The notes under the pieces were generated by a model that saw only the letters and a list, made by a program, of their open reading frames with translations, had not been told where the DNA came from and made no database searches. Of a stretch of 15,064 nt of DNA, positions 1 to 6,584 are shown in pieces. The stretch covers positions 1-15,064 of the forward strand of contig JALTMS010000372.1 of assembly GCA_027001345.1 (NCBI GenBank), written 5' to 3'. A program made the position numbers and the translations under genes. This DNA is from Acidobacteriota bacterium (GTDB lineage: Bacteria; Acidobacteriota; Polarisedimenticolia; J045). How positions within the stretch are numbered: position 1 is the stretch's first letter; the number at the start of each line of letters is the position of its first letter.

Positions 1-1054
1 GCTTCTCCGGGGGGACGACGAAGCCGCAGCCCGCCTCCTCGACCAGTTCGGCCATCTCCCCCGCCGCGGCGACGATCACCGGTCGGCCGGCCGCGAGGTA
101 GTCGAAGAGCTTGTTGGCCAGCACCATCTTCTGAAACGCCACGTCCCAGGTGGTGACCACCAGCGCTCCGGCCCGACGCAGTTCCTCGAAGGCCTCGCGC
201 TTGGGCAGCGCATCGACGAAACGCACGGCTTCGAGACCTTCCCGGCGCACCCGTTCTTCGAGCCGCGACCGCTCGTCACCATCGCCGATGAAGACGATCT
301 CCACCGGCTCGCGATGTAGGTGCGCGGCGGCGTCGAGAATCTGCGGCAGGCTGTTCATGCGTCCCAGCGCTCCGCAGTAGATCACCCTCAGCGGCGAATC
401 CTCGATCTCCACCGGGTTCTCGGCAGCTTCGAGCATCCAGTCATCGACCCCGTTGGGCACCAGCAGGATCTTCTCCCGGGCGATACCCTCTTCCACCAGG
501 CCCTCGACGATGCCGCGGGTGACCGCCACGATGCGGCGGGCCGAGCGGTAGAAGCGTCGCGAGAGCCAGGCTGCCAGCCGCACCGGCAGGGCTCGGGCCG
601 AGAGCACGCCGGCGACCACCGCGGACTGGGGCCACAGGTCGCGGACCTCGAAGACCCAGGGCCGCCGCCGCACCAGCGCGTTGAACCATCCCGGCAGACC
701 GACGGTCAGCGGCGTGGAGGAGGCGAAGATCACGTCCGCCGGACCGCCGCGCACCCAGCCCACCAGCGCGGCGGTCAGGGCGTAGGTGAGGAAGTTCAGC
801 AGGCGCTTGCGAAACGAGCCGCGGATGCCGGCATAGGACCAGACCCGCAGCAAGCGAATGCCTTCCACCTCTTCACGCACCACCAGCCGACCGCGATGGG
901 CCTCGGGCACGGCCAGGGTCTTGTGGTTGACCGCGCCGGTGACCACGGTGACCTGGTGGCCTTCCCGGACCCAGGCGCGGGCGAACTGGTAGGCGCGGGA
1001 GCCCCCCGGCTCGTGAGGCAGGTTGAAGTACTGCACGAAGTAGAGGATCCGCAT
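1..1054 (-). CDS. Glycosyltransferase family 4 (WbuB-like), 3' end cut by window edge
   Basis: Translating the minus strand from the ATG at 1054 gives 351 open codons that run off the left edge, so the C-terminus is missing; family members are about 400 residues. The N-terminus MRILYFVQYFNLPHEPGG, followed by AYQFARAWVREGHQVTVVTG, is the typical nucleotide-fold start of WbuB-type GT4 enzymes, which move an amino sugar from a UDP-sugar onto a lipid-linked oligosaccharide at the cytoplasmic face of the inner membrane. The second Rossmann domain shows IYCGALGRMNSL, FIGDGDE and KLFDYLAAGRPVIV (about residues 314-328), which contact the donor in this family. It starts 4 nt after the stop of the DUF362 gene, so it is co-transcribed with it; the ribosome site is weak (GGTGAG about 9 nt upstream). 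The family call is secure, the sugar specificity is not. Confidence 0.9.
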   Translation of the reverse strand, partial: MRILYFVQYFNLPHEPGGSRAYQFARAWVREGHQVTVVTGAVNHKTLAVPEAHRGRLVVREEVEGIRLLRVWSYAGIRGSFRKRLLNFLTYALTAALVGWVRGGPADVIFASSTPLTVGLPGWFNALVRRRPWVFEVRDLWPQSAVVAGVLSARALPVRLAAWLSRRFYRSARRIVAVTRGIVEGLVEEGIAREKILLVPNGVDDWMLEAAENPVEIEDSPLRVIYCGALGRMNSLPQILDAAAHLHREPVEIVFIGDGDERSRLEERVRREGLEAVRFVDALPKREAFEELRRAGALVVTTWDVAFQKMVLANKLFDYLAAGRPVIVAAAGEMAELVEEAGCGFVVPPEK

Positions 1055-1058
1055 CGTC

Positions 1059-2378
1059 TCAGCTCACCGTCTCGACCTGCGCGTCCTCGAGGCGAAGGCT
1101 GCCCCCCACCTTCCGCCGCGCCTGCTCGAGGAACTTGTGGAACGGGCCATCACCTCGATCGGGGTCGTTGAAGGGCAGGAAGGGAGCACCGCGCTCCCCA
1201 GCCTGTCGGGTGGCGGGCAGCAGAACCTCCCGGGCCGCCACCGCATCGAGGGTCACCGGGTCGTCCGAGGCCAGCGTCACGCCGGGGCGCGCCGAAAACT
1301 CCTCCCGAGTGCGCGAGCCGAAACCGACCCATTCGGCGGTGACCACGTGCAGGTCCGGCCGCCGAACGGTCTTCATCCAGTGCCCCAGGGCGCCGCCGGT
1401 GTGTTCGAAGTCCAGGGCCTTCTCCTCGGGCAGCATGCGTCGGATCAGACGGCCGGTCATCCCGCCCTTCTTCTTCGCCCAGCGCCAGGTGGCGTGGGAC
1501 GGACGCATGCCGATGTAGTGGGTGTTGAAGAAGCCCGCCGGCTCGGGCCCCTGGAAACCGCAGGTCATGTCCACGATACCCATCAGGTTCTTGATCGAGG
1601 CGGTCACCCCGGCGTAGCGGGAATGATGATTGAGGGAGGAGATGTTGATCAGCTTGAGCGGACGTCCGTTGGGCCGGCCTCCGACGTGCACACCATCGCG
1701 CAAATCCACGGTCTCGCCGAAGAAGGGCGAGGTGAACACCGGCCAGGTCATCGCGCAGCGATTACCCTCCGGGGTGGTGTGGTACTCCTCGAGCCACCAG
1801 CGATAGCCGTCGCCTTCCGGACCGTCGAGTCGATGCCCGCCGCCCGCATCGCCCTGCCAGGGCTCGGGATTCCTGCCCGCATCGTGCCACTGGACGTGCC
1901 CCACCCGCTGCCGGCCCTGCTCGTGGAACGCACGCACCAGGGCCAGGTAGTTCATCCGGCCGTTGGGGCGATCAGTGGTCCAGCCCCGGGAAAGATCCTG
2001 GCGATAGTGGTGGTTGTCGGCCAGGACGATCTCGCCGGAAAACCCTCCCGGCCGGTCGAGCACCGCACCGATCAGCTCGGCCAGCACGTCGGTGTTGGTC
2101 ATCCCCTGGGCGTACCACTGGGCGTTGACCTTGAAGACGACCATGTCCTCGGGGCCGATCAACGACTCGACGCCACCCCAGCTCTCGAGCAGCGCCCGGG
2201 CGTTGTTCTCCGGCGAGCCGGTACGAGCCATCACCACCCGCCGGCTGGTGGCAGGAACCTCGACGGCGGAGGCCTCCCCCTGCCCCTCCCCGGCCCCCCT
2301 GGCACAGGCGCCGGCCGCCAGAGACAGAGAGGTCAGTTCCAGAAAGCGGCGACGGGCCATCGGCTCGGGCTCTTTCAT
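1059..2378 (-). CDS. DUF362 family protein with Tat/lipoprotein-like signal
   Basis: A 439-aa protein. Residues 9-15 (RRRFLEL) form a twin-arginine motif followed by a hydrophobic stretch ending LSLAAGAC, so it is probably exported folded and possibly lipid-anchored at Cys25 (the lipobox is imperfect, Ala at -3). The body matches the DUF362 pattern: VVFKVNAQW near 80-88, and SRYAGVTASIKNLMGIVDM near 253-271, the conserved (G)VT..(I)KN.MG block. Only three cysteines (25, 208 and 273) are visible and there is no ferredoxin CxxCxxC cluster, unlike DUF362 proteins fused to 4Fe-4S domains. Its biochemical role is unknown. It overlaps the upstream amidotransferase by 4 nt (ATGA) and has its own strong Shine-Dalgarno, GAGGAG at 2387-2392, which supports the start at 2378 over the internal Met7. 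Sitting between an amidotransferase and a glycosyltransferase suggests a polysaccharide-linked job; that is inference. Confidence 0.85.
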   Translation of the reverse strand: MKEPEPMARRRFLELTSLSLAAGACARGAGEGQGEASAVEVPATSRRVVMARTGSPENNARALLESWGGVESLIGPEDMVVFKVNAQWYAQGMTNTDVLAELIGAVLDRPGGFSGEIVLADNHHYRQDLSRGWTTDRPNGRMNYLALVRAFHEQGRQRVGHVQWHDAGRNPEPWQGDAGGGHRLDGPEGDGYRWWLEEYHTTPEGNRCAMTWPVFTSPFFGETVDLRDGVHVGGRPNGRPLKLINISSLNHHSRYAGVTASIKNLMGIVDMTCGFQGPEPAGFFNTHYIGMRPSHATWRWAKKKGGMTGRLIRRMLPEEKALDFEHTGGALGHWMKTVRRPDLHVVTAEWVGFGSRTREEFSARPGVTLASDDPVTLDAVAAREVLLPATRQAGERGAPFLPFNDPDRGDGPFHKFLEQARRKVGGSLRLEDAQVETVS

Positions 2379-4360
2379 GCCTTCTTCTCCTCGGCGCTCA
2401 GGCGACGCAAGGGAAAGTCCTCATCGGCCACGGGCTCGGGCTGCCAGCCCCGCCAGCTACGGGCCAGAGAGTGGGTACTGAGCACGCCGATCAGGGCCAT
2501 GGTCTCACGTTCCCCGAGGGGCGCCGGCGACAGGGCCTTGCGCCGCAGCCGGGCGATGCGCCCCGGGTCGAACAGTCCCTCGCGCAGCACGTTCTCCTCC
2601 GAGAGCAGTTCCTCGGCCAGGCGGCGGCCGAAACCTTCGCGGAAGGTCCGCGTGTTGGGAGCGATATAGGGCCGCTTGTGCCGCTGCAGCAGGGACTCGG
2701 GCAGCAGGTCCTCGTGAGCCTGCCGGAGGATCCACTTTTCTTGCAAGCCCCGGAGCTTGAGCCGCGGGTCGAGGCGGCTGCTCCATTCGACCAGCCGATG
2801 ATCGAGGAAGGGATAGCGTCCCTCGACACTGTGGCCGAGGCTCATCCGGTCGCCCTGGGAGGCGAGCAGATGACCGGCGAGAAAGACCCGCGCCTCGAGG
2901 TACTCCGCGCGGGCCAGCGGATCCCGGGCCGCCAGGGCGGGGGCGAAACGCTGGACGATGCCCGCCGGTACGTCGTGGTCGGCCAGGGCTTCGCGCAGGC
3001 GAGCGGAGAAGAAGCCGCGGTTCTTCAGCCCGTTGCGCCAGGTGGGGCGGTGGGAAAAACCGAGGTCCTCCGGATCGTCGATCCCCTCCCTGTAGAACGC
3101 CTCGAAGAAGGCGGCGGCCCGCTGCGAGGCCCCGGGCGCGAAGGGGTAAAGCTTGCGCAGCAGCAACGGGCGCATTCGAGACTCGGGGCGCCGACCCCAC
3201 CAGGCCCGGATCTTGGTCTCCTTGAAAATGTCGTATCCGCCGAAGAGTTCGTCGGCTCCTTCCCCGGTGAGCACCACCTTGCGCGAGCGCTGGCGCACCA
3301 GACCGGAGAGCAGGAAGAGCGGCACGGGAGCGGTGCGCAGGATCGGCTTGTCGGCCATCAGAACCACCTGCTCGAAGGCACGAGCGATGGTCTCGTAGTC
3401 CACCTCGACCTGGAAATGCTCGGTTCCCAGAGCCGCGACCGCCTGCCGCTGCTCGGCACTCTCGTCGTATTCGGCGTCGCTGAAGACGATCGAGTAGGTC
3501 TCGAGGGGCGTGTCGGTCACCTCGCGCACCAGGGCGGTGGCGATGGTGGAGTCGAGCCCTCCGGAGAGGTAGGCCCCGACGGTCACATCCGCCCGCAGAC
3601 GCAGGCGGACGGAATCCTCGAGCAGTGCTCGCAGCTCTTCGGCCGCGCGCTCGGGATCGCACAGTCGCTGCTCCCGAGGCGGCGGCGGCGGAAGATCCCA
3701 GTAAGAGCGCACGACCGGCTCGCCCTCTGAGCGCACGACCATCAGATGGCCGGGCGGCAGCTCGAACACGCCCTGCACGACGGTCTGGGGGGCGACGGTG
3801 GTCCAGGCGACGAAGACCTGGTCCAGGCCGCGGGGATCGAAGCGGGGATCGACACCGGCGGCCAGCAGGGCCTTGATCTCCGAGGCGAAGAGCAGGCTGC
3901 CGTCCCGCTCGCTCCAGAACAGGGGGCGAATGCCCATCCGGTCCCGAGCCAGCAGCAGGCGCTGGAGGCGCGCATCCCACAGGCCGAAGGCGAAATTGCC
4001 GTTGAGATGCTCGAGGAAATCGTCGGGCCATTGCTCGTAGGCCCGCAGCAGCACTTCCGTATCGGAGTGGGTGCGGAAGACCCATCCCAGAGCCTCGAGA
4101 CGCTCGCGAAGCTCGAGGTAGTTGTAGATCTCCCCGTTGTAGGTCAGCCACACCGAGCCGTCGTCGTTGCCCATCGGCTGGCTGCCCGCGACGAGATCGA
4201 TGATCGACAGACGGGCGTGGGACAGGCCCAGCGCCCCATCGACGTAGTATCCGAAGGCGTCGGGACCACGATGGCGCAACGCCCCCGCCATCGCGGCGAG
4301 GGTGCTACGCTCCGCCGGCGCGCCATCGCGCCGGTTCCAGATGCCCGCGATCCCGCACAT
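2375..4360 (-). CDS. asnB: Asparagine synthase-like glutamine amidotransferase (AsnB family)
   Basis: A full-length 661-aa two-domain protein. The N-terminal glutaminase (class II) domain has the nucleophile Cys2 (MCGIAGIWN), RHRGPD at 29-34, ARLSIIDL at 49-56, YNGEIYNY at 74-81 and SDTE at 99-102. The C-terminal ATP-pyrophosphatase domain has the PP-loop SGGLDS at 266-271 and LTGEGADELFGGYD at 364-377. The chemistry is therefore ammonia from glutamine transferred to an ATP-activated carboxylate. The classical product is asparagine, but homologues inside polysaccharide clusters (WbpS of Pseudomonas, WbtH of Francisella) amidate uronic acid residues, and the surroundings here favour that reading. 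It starts 3 nt after the acyltransferase stop with no convincing ribosome site, so it is probably translationally coupled. Family is certain; substrate is inferred. Confidence 0.95.
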   Translation of the reverse strand: MCGIAGIWNRRDGAPAERSTLAAMAGALRHRGPDAFGYYVDGALGLSHARLSIIDLVAGSQPMGNDDGSVWLTYNGEIYNYLELRERLEALGWVFRTHSDTEVLLRAYEQWPDDFLEHLNGNFAFGLWDARLQRLLLARDRMGIRPLFWSERDGSLLFASEIKALLAAGVDPRFDPRGLDQVFVAWTTVAPQTVVQGVFELPPGHLMVVRSEGEPVVRSYWDLPPPPPREQRLCDPERAAEELRALLEDSVRLRLRADVTVGAYLSGGLDSTIATALVREVTDTPLETYSIVFSDAEYDESAEQRQAVAALGTEHFQVEVDYETIARAFEQVVLMADKPILRTAPVPLFLLSGLVRQRSRKVVLTGEGADELFGGYDIFKETKIRAWWGRRPESRMRPLLLRKLYPFAPGASQRAAAFFEAFYREGIDDPEDLGFSHRPTWRNGLKNRGFFSARLREALADHDVPAGIVQRFAPALAARDPLARAEYLEARVFLAGHLLASQGDRMSLGHSVEGRYPFLDHRLVEWSSRLDPRLKLRGLQEKWILRQAHEDLLPESLLQRHKRPYIAPNTRTFREGFGRRLAEELLSEENVLREGLFDPGRIARLRRKALSPAPLGERETMALIGVLSTHSLARSWRGWQPEPVADEDFPLRRLSAEEKKA

Positions 4361-4363
4361 CGT

Positions 4364-5161
4364 TCAGACGGTCCAGTCCTGGTTGTCGAGCAACTGCTCG
4401 TCCGGCACGTCTCGCAACACCCTGGCCGGCGCTCCGAGGACGATCTTGCCCGCCGGCACGTCGCGGGTGACCGTCGAGCCGGCGGCCACCAGCGCATCGG
4501 CACCGACGGTGATGCCGGGCAGGAAGGTGGCGTTGGCCCCGATCCGCGCACCGCGCTCGAGAGTCACCCCCTTGTGGTACTTGAAGCGCTCGCGGGTGCG
4601 GCCGAGGAAGTTGTCGTTGGTGAAGCTGACCTCCGGGGCGATGAAGCATCCGTCGCCGATGGAGGACAGGGCGGTGATGTAGGCTTCGGTTTCGATCTTG
4701 CAGCGGCGGCCGATGGTGACCTTGTTCTCCACCGTCACGCCGCGCCCGATGATCGTCAGCGCGCCGATGCTCACGTCCTCACGAACGGTGGCCTGATCGG
4801 CGAGCATCACCTTCTCGGCGATTTTCGCCCCGCGGTAGACGATCACCCCGGCGCCGATCAGACAGCCTTCGCCCACCTCGAGGGGCTCGAGCTGCTGCTC
4901 CTGGGTGATCGCCGAGGCGGCGGCCTTCATCGGCAACTTGCCGAGCACCGCATGGTCGTCGATGCGCACGTTCTCGCCGATCACGGTGCCGGGATGGATC
5001 ACCACGTAGGCACCGATGCGGCAGCCCGCGCCGACCCGAGCGCCCTGGTGGATCACGCTTCCCGGCCCCACCTCGGCACTCGCCGCGACCTCGGCCGCGG
5101 GATGCAGCAGGCACTGTCCGAATCCCTGGGCCGCCGGAGCGACCTGGAGCTTATCCGTCAT
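4364..5161 (-). CDS. Left-handed beta-helix (hexapeptide repeat) acyltransferase
   Basis: A 265-aa protein built of hexapeptide repeats, visible as VGPGSVIHQGARVGAGCRIG (31-50), EVGEGCLIGAGVIVYRGAKI (95-114) and GARIGANATFLPGITVGADA (204-223). It ends with TRDVPAGKIVLGAPARVLRD (232-251), the standard close of WlbB/WbpD-type sugar N-acetyltransferases. The family trimerises and transfers an acyl group from CoA to a UDP-amino sugar in the cytoplasm. At 265 residues it is longer than the roughly 190-residue WbpD/WlbB enzymes; an insertion at about 77-95 interrupts the repeats, as in some LpxA-like proteins. Shine-Dalgarno GGAGG at 5168-5172, 6 nt before the ATG, fixes the start; it overlaps the Gfo/Idh stop by 11 nt. 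Pairing with a Gfo/Idh oxidoreductase mirrors the WlbA-WlbB pair of 2,3-diamino-uronic acid synthesis, so a UDP-sugar N-acetyltransferase is the best guess. Confidence 0.9.
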   Translation of the reverse strand: MTDKLQVAPAAQGFGQCLLHPAAEVAASAEVGPGSVIHQGARVGAGCRIGAYVVIHPGTVIGENVRIDDHAVLGKLPMKAAASAITQEQQLEPLEVGEGCLIGAGVIVYRGAKIAEKVMLADQATVREDVSIGALTIIGRGVTVENKVTIGRRCKIETEAYITALSSIGDGCFIAPEVSFTNDNFLGRTRERFKYHKGVTLERGARIGANATFLPGITVGADALVAAGSTVTRDVPAGKIVLGAPARVLRDVPDEQLLDNQDWTV

Positions 5162-6185
5162 GACTGACCTCCATGCCGGAGGAGAGCGTCACTGGCGCTC
5201 CACCGGCCTCGAGGGACTCCTGCGCCGCCTCGAGCATTTCCACCACCATCAGGCCGTTGCGGCCGTCGCTGCGGGGCGTGGCACCCTCGCGGATGCACTC
5301 GCAGAAGTGCTCGGCTTCCTGGCGCAGGGGCTCGACCATCGGGACCTTGGGGATCAGGATGTCGCCGCTGCGCACGGCGAGGAACTCCTCGTAGCCCACC
5401 GCCCGTGGGGAGAGTGTCGCACTCTTGTCGTAGATCCGTACCTTCTCGGGCCCGGCCATGTCGTCGAAGACCGCCATCTTGCGGCTGCCGACGAGCACCA
5501 TCCGGCGGGACTTGTGGGGGTCGAGCCAGGAGACATGGACATTGGCCATCTGGCCACCGTCGAAGCGCAGGTTGGCGAAGACCACGTCGTGGATCCCTTC
5601 CTGCAAGTAGGCCGCACCCCTGGCGGTCACGTCGGTCGGTCGGCCCGAGAGCAGGAAGCCGGCCACCGAAAAGTCGTGGGGGGCGAGAGACCACAGGGAG
5701 TTTTCGGTCTTGCGGATCACTCCCAGATTGACTCTCTCGCAGTAGAGGTAGAGTGGATCGCCCAGATCGCCCTGATCGACGAGCCGGCGCAGATAGAGAA
5801 CGGCGGAATGGTAGAGCAGCAAGTGCCCGACCATCAGCACCTTCCCCGCTTTCTCCGCCTCGCCGACCATCCGCCGGGCATCGACGGAGGTCAGGGCGAG
5901 GGGTTTTTCGACGAGGACGTGCTTGCCGGCCTGGAGCGCAAGGCAGCCCAGGTCGGCATGAGTCGGCGAGGGGGTGGCGATCACCACCGCGTCGACCCCG
6001 GAAGAGTCAAGCAATGAAGAGGCCGTCTCATAGGTGGTCAGACCCGGCAGGCTGCGCTCGAGTCGTTCGCGCACCTCCTTGCGGGCGTCGGCCACGCCGA
6101 CGAGCCGGACCCCTTCCATCGCCGCGAAGGTACGGACGTGGTTTCTTCCCCACGCCCCGGCACCGATGATCCCGATTCGAATCAC
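5151..6185 (-). CDS. Gfo/Idh/MocA family NAD(P)-dependent sugar oxidoreductase
   Basis: A 344-aa protein of normal family length. The N-terminal Rossmann fold begins MIRIGIIGAGAWGRNH, with the dinucleotide loop GAGAWG at 8-13; EKPLAL (93-98) carries the conserved catalytic lysine of the EKP motif, and APHDFSVAGFLLSG (171-184) has the His-Asp pair typical of WlbA/WbpB. It should oxidise or reduce a ring position of a nucleotide sugar, WlbA/WbpB-type enzymes acting at C3 of UDP-GlcNAcA. The start is GTG at 6185, supported by AAGGA at 6192-6196 with a 6-nt spacer. It follows the small HTH gene after an 88-nt gap that contains a perfect hairpin, and it overlaps the acyltransferase by 11 nt. The exact substrate cannot be read from the sequence. 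Confidence 0.9.
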   Translation of the reverse strand: MIRIGIIGAGAWGRNHVRTFAAMEGVRLVGVADARKEVRERLERSLPGLTTYETASSLLDSSGVDAVVIATPSPTHADLGCLALQAGKHVLVEKPLALTSVDARRMVGEAEKAGKVLMVGHLLLYHSAVLYLRRLVDQGDLGDPLYLYCERVNLGVIRKTENSLWSLAPHDFSVAGFLLSGRPTDVTARGAAYLQEGIHDVVFANLRFDGGQMANVHVSWLDPHKSRRMVLVGSRKMAVFDDMAGPEKVRIYDKSATLSPRAVGYEEFLAVRSGDILIPKVPMVEPLRQEAEHFCECIREGATPRSDGRNGLMVVEMLEAAQESLEAGGAPVTLSSGMEVSHDG

Positions 6186-6222
6186 AGGGATTCCTTTCCC
6201 CGATGAAGGCCGGAGGGCGTGA

Positions 6223-6254
6223 CCGATCCTGCCGGGCGGAATCGGCAGGATCGG
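6223..6254. terminator. Perfect inverted repeat between HTH gene and sugar operon
   Basis: CCGATCCTGCC (6223-6233) is the exact reverse complement of GGCAGGATCGG (6244-6254), and one further G-C pair extends the stem inward to 12 bp with an 8-nt loop. It lies between the stop of the HTH gene and the start of the Gfo/Idh gene. No T-run follows on either strand, so it is not a canonical intrinsic terminator. It could attenuate read-through, protect the 3' end of the HTH message, or be a protein-binding palindrome. Confidence 0.5.
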
Positions 6255-6273
6255 CGTGCCATCCTGGACAGCA

Positions 6274-6483
6274 TCAGGCCTGGACCCGGTTCTTCTCCAG
6301 CCACTCCAACAGCTCGGACTTCTTGTAGCGCAGCGAGGAAGTCCGCCCCGATCCGACCCGGTAGGCCGGAAGCTGCTTGCTCTTGGTCAGCTCCCACAGC
6401 TTGGTGCGGCCGATCTTCAGGAACTCCTGTGCCTCCCGGCTGGTGAGGATCTCGTCGTCGCGTTCAATCATCTCGGAGGCCAT
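6274..6483 (-). CDS. Small helix-turn-helix DNA-binding protein (excisionase/BldC-like, HTH_17)
   Basis: A 69-aa protein. ILTSREAQEFLKIGRTKLWELTKSKQLPAYRV is a MerR-like winged helix-turn-helix of the excisionase/HTH_17 family (PF12728), with the wing at VGSGRTSSLRYKKSELLEWL. Nothing is left over for an effector domain, as in BldC-type regulators, so it should act as a stand-alone DNA binder, often cooperatively on direct repeats. Shine-Dalgarno AGGAGA (6491-6496), 7 nt from the ATG at 6483, makes this the start rather than the internal Met5. It heads the minus-strand sugar operon and is divergent from the nucleotidyltransferase gene; the intergenic region carries a 10-bp direct repeat that may be its own operator. 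Regulation of the polysaccharide genes is inference; there is no integrase nearby to suggest a true phage excisionase. Confidence 0.85.
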   Translation of the reverse strand: MASEMIERDDEILTSREAQEFLKIGRTKLWELTKSKQLPAYRVGSGRTSSLRYKKSELLEWLEKNRVQA

Positions 6484-6501
6484 AGTCTCTTCTCCTGTTG
6501 T

Positions 6502-6527
6502 GCCGGACCGGCAGAGGGCCGGACCGG
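6502..6527. repeat. 10-bp direct repeat GCCGGACCGG, candidate operator
   Basis: GCCGGACCGG occurs exactly twice, at 6502-6511 and 6518-6527, 16 bp start to start. Each copy contains CCGG-A-CCGG, itself a palindrome around one base. The pair lies between the HTH start codon and the -10 box of the divergent gene, where a regulator of either gene would bind. Confidence 0.5.
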
Positions 6528-6537
6528 GTTACCTGGT
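6523..6537. promoter_or_regulatory. Imperfect palindrome overlapping the likely -35 region
   Basis: ACCGGGTTACCTGGT matches its reverse complement at 12 of 15 positions (pattern ACCnGGTnACCnGGT). It abuts the second direct repeat and covers the place where the -35 contact of the plus-strand promoter would be, so a bound protein could block that promoter. Seen in sequence; function inferred. Confidence 0.35.
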
Positions 6538-6547
6538 TGATGTGTCG

Positions 6548-6556
6548 TGCTATAAG
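6548..6556 (+). promoter_or_regulatory. Extended -10 promoter element for the nucleotidyltransferase gene
   Basis: TGC-TATAAG is a good extended -10 (TGn plus a five-of-six match to TATAAT). The -35 region is poor (GTTACC at a 17-bp spacing), as is usual for extended -10 promoters. Transcription would begin near 6563, placing GAGGGAGG (6567-6574) just inside the message and leaving the more upstream ATG codons outside it. Confidence 0.45.
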
Positions 6557-6584
6557 GAAGCGCTCTGAGGGAGGCCCCACTGCC

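Noticed and set aside
1137..2669. A 510-codon plus-strand open frame across the DUF362 and amidotransferase genes
   Set aside because: It spans the ends of two well-supported minus-strand genes and shows no domain or ribosome site; a GC-frame shadow.
2505..4151. A 548-codon minus-strand frame within the amidotransferase gene
   Set aside because: It is a different frame of the same strand and gives an Arg/Ala-rich product, while the other frame has Cys2, SGGLDS and all AsnB motifs.
3746..5167. A 473-codon plus-strand open frame opposite the amidotransferase and acyltransferase
   Set aside because: Low-complexity His/Gly/Asp-rich translation opposite catalytic motifs of real genes; a shadow.
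6498..6584. Longer N-terminus for the nucleotidyltransferase (starts at 6498 or 6540)
   Set aside because: These starts lie upstream of the likely -10 element at 6548-6556 and lack a ribosome site; the segment also contains the candidate operator repeats.
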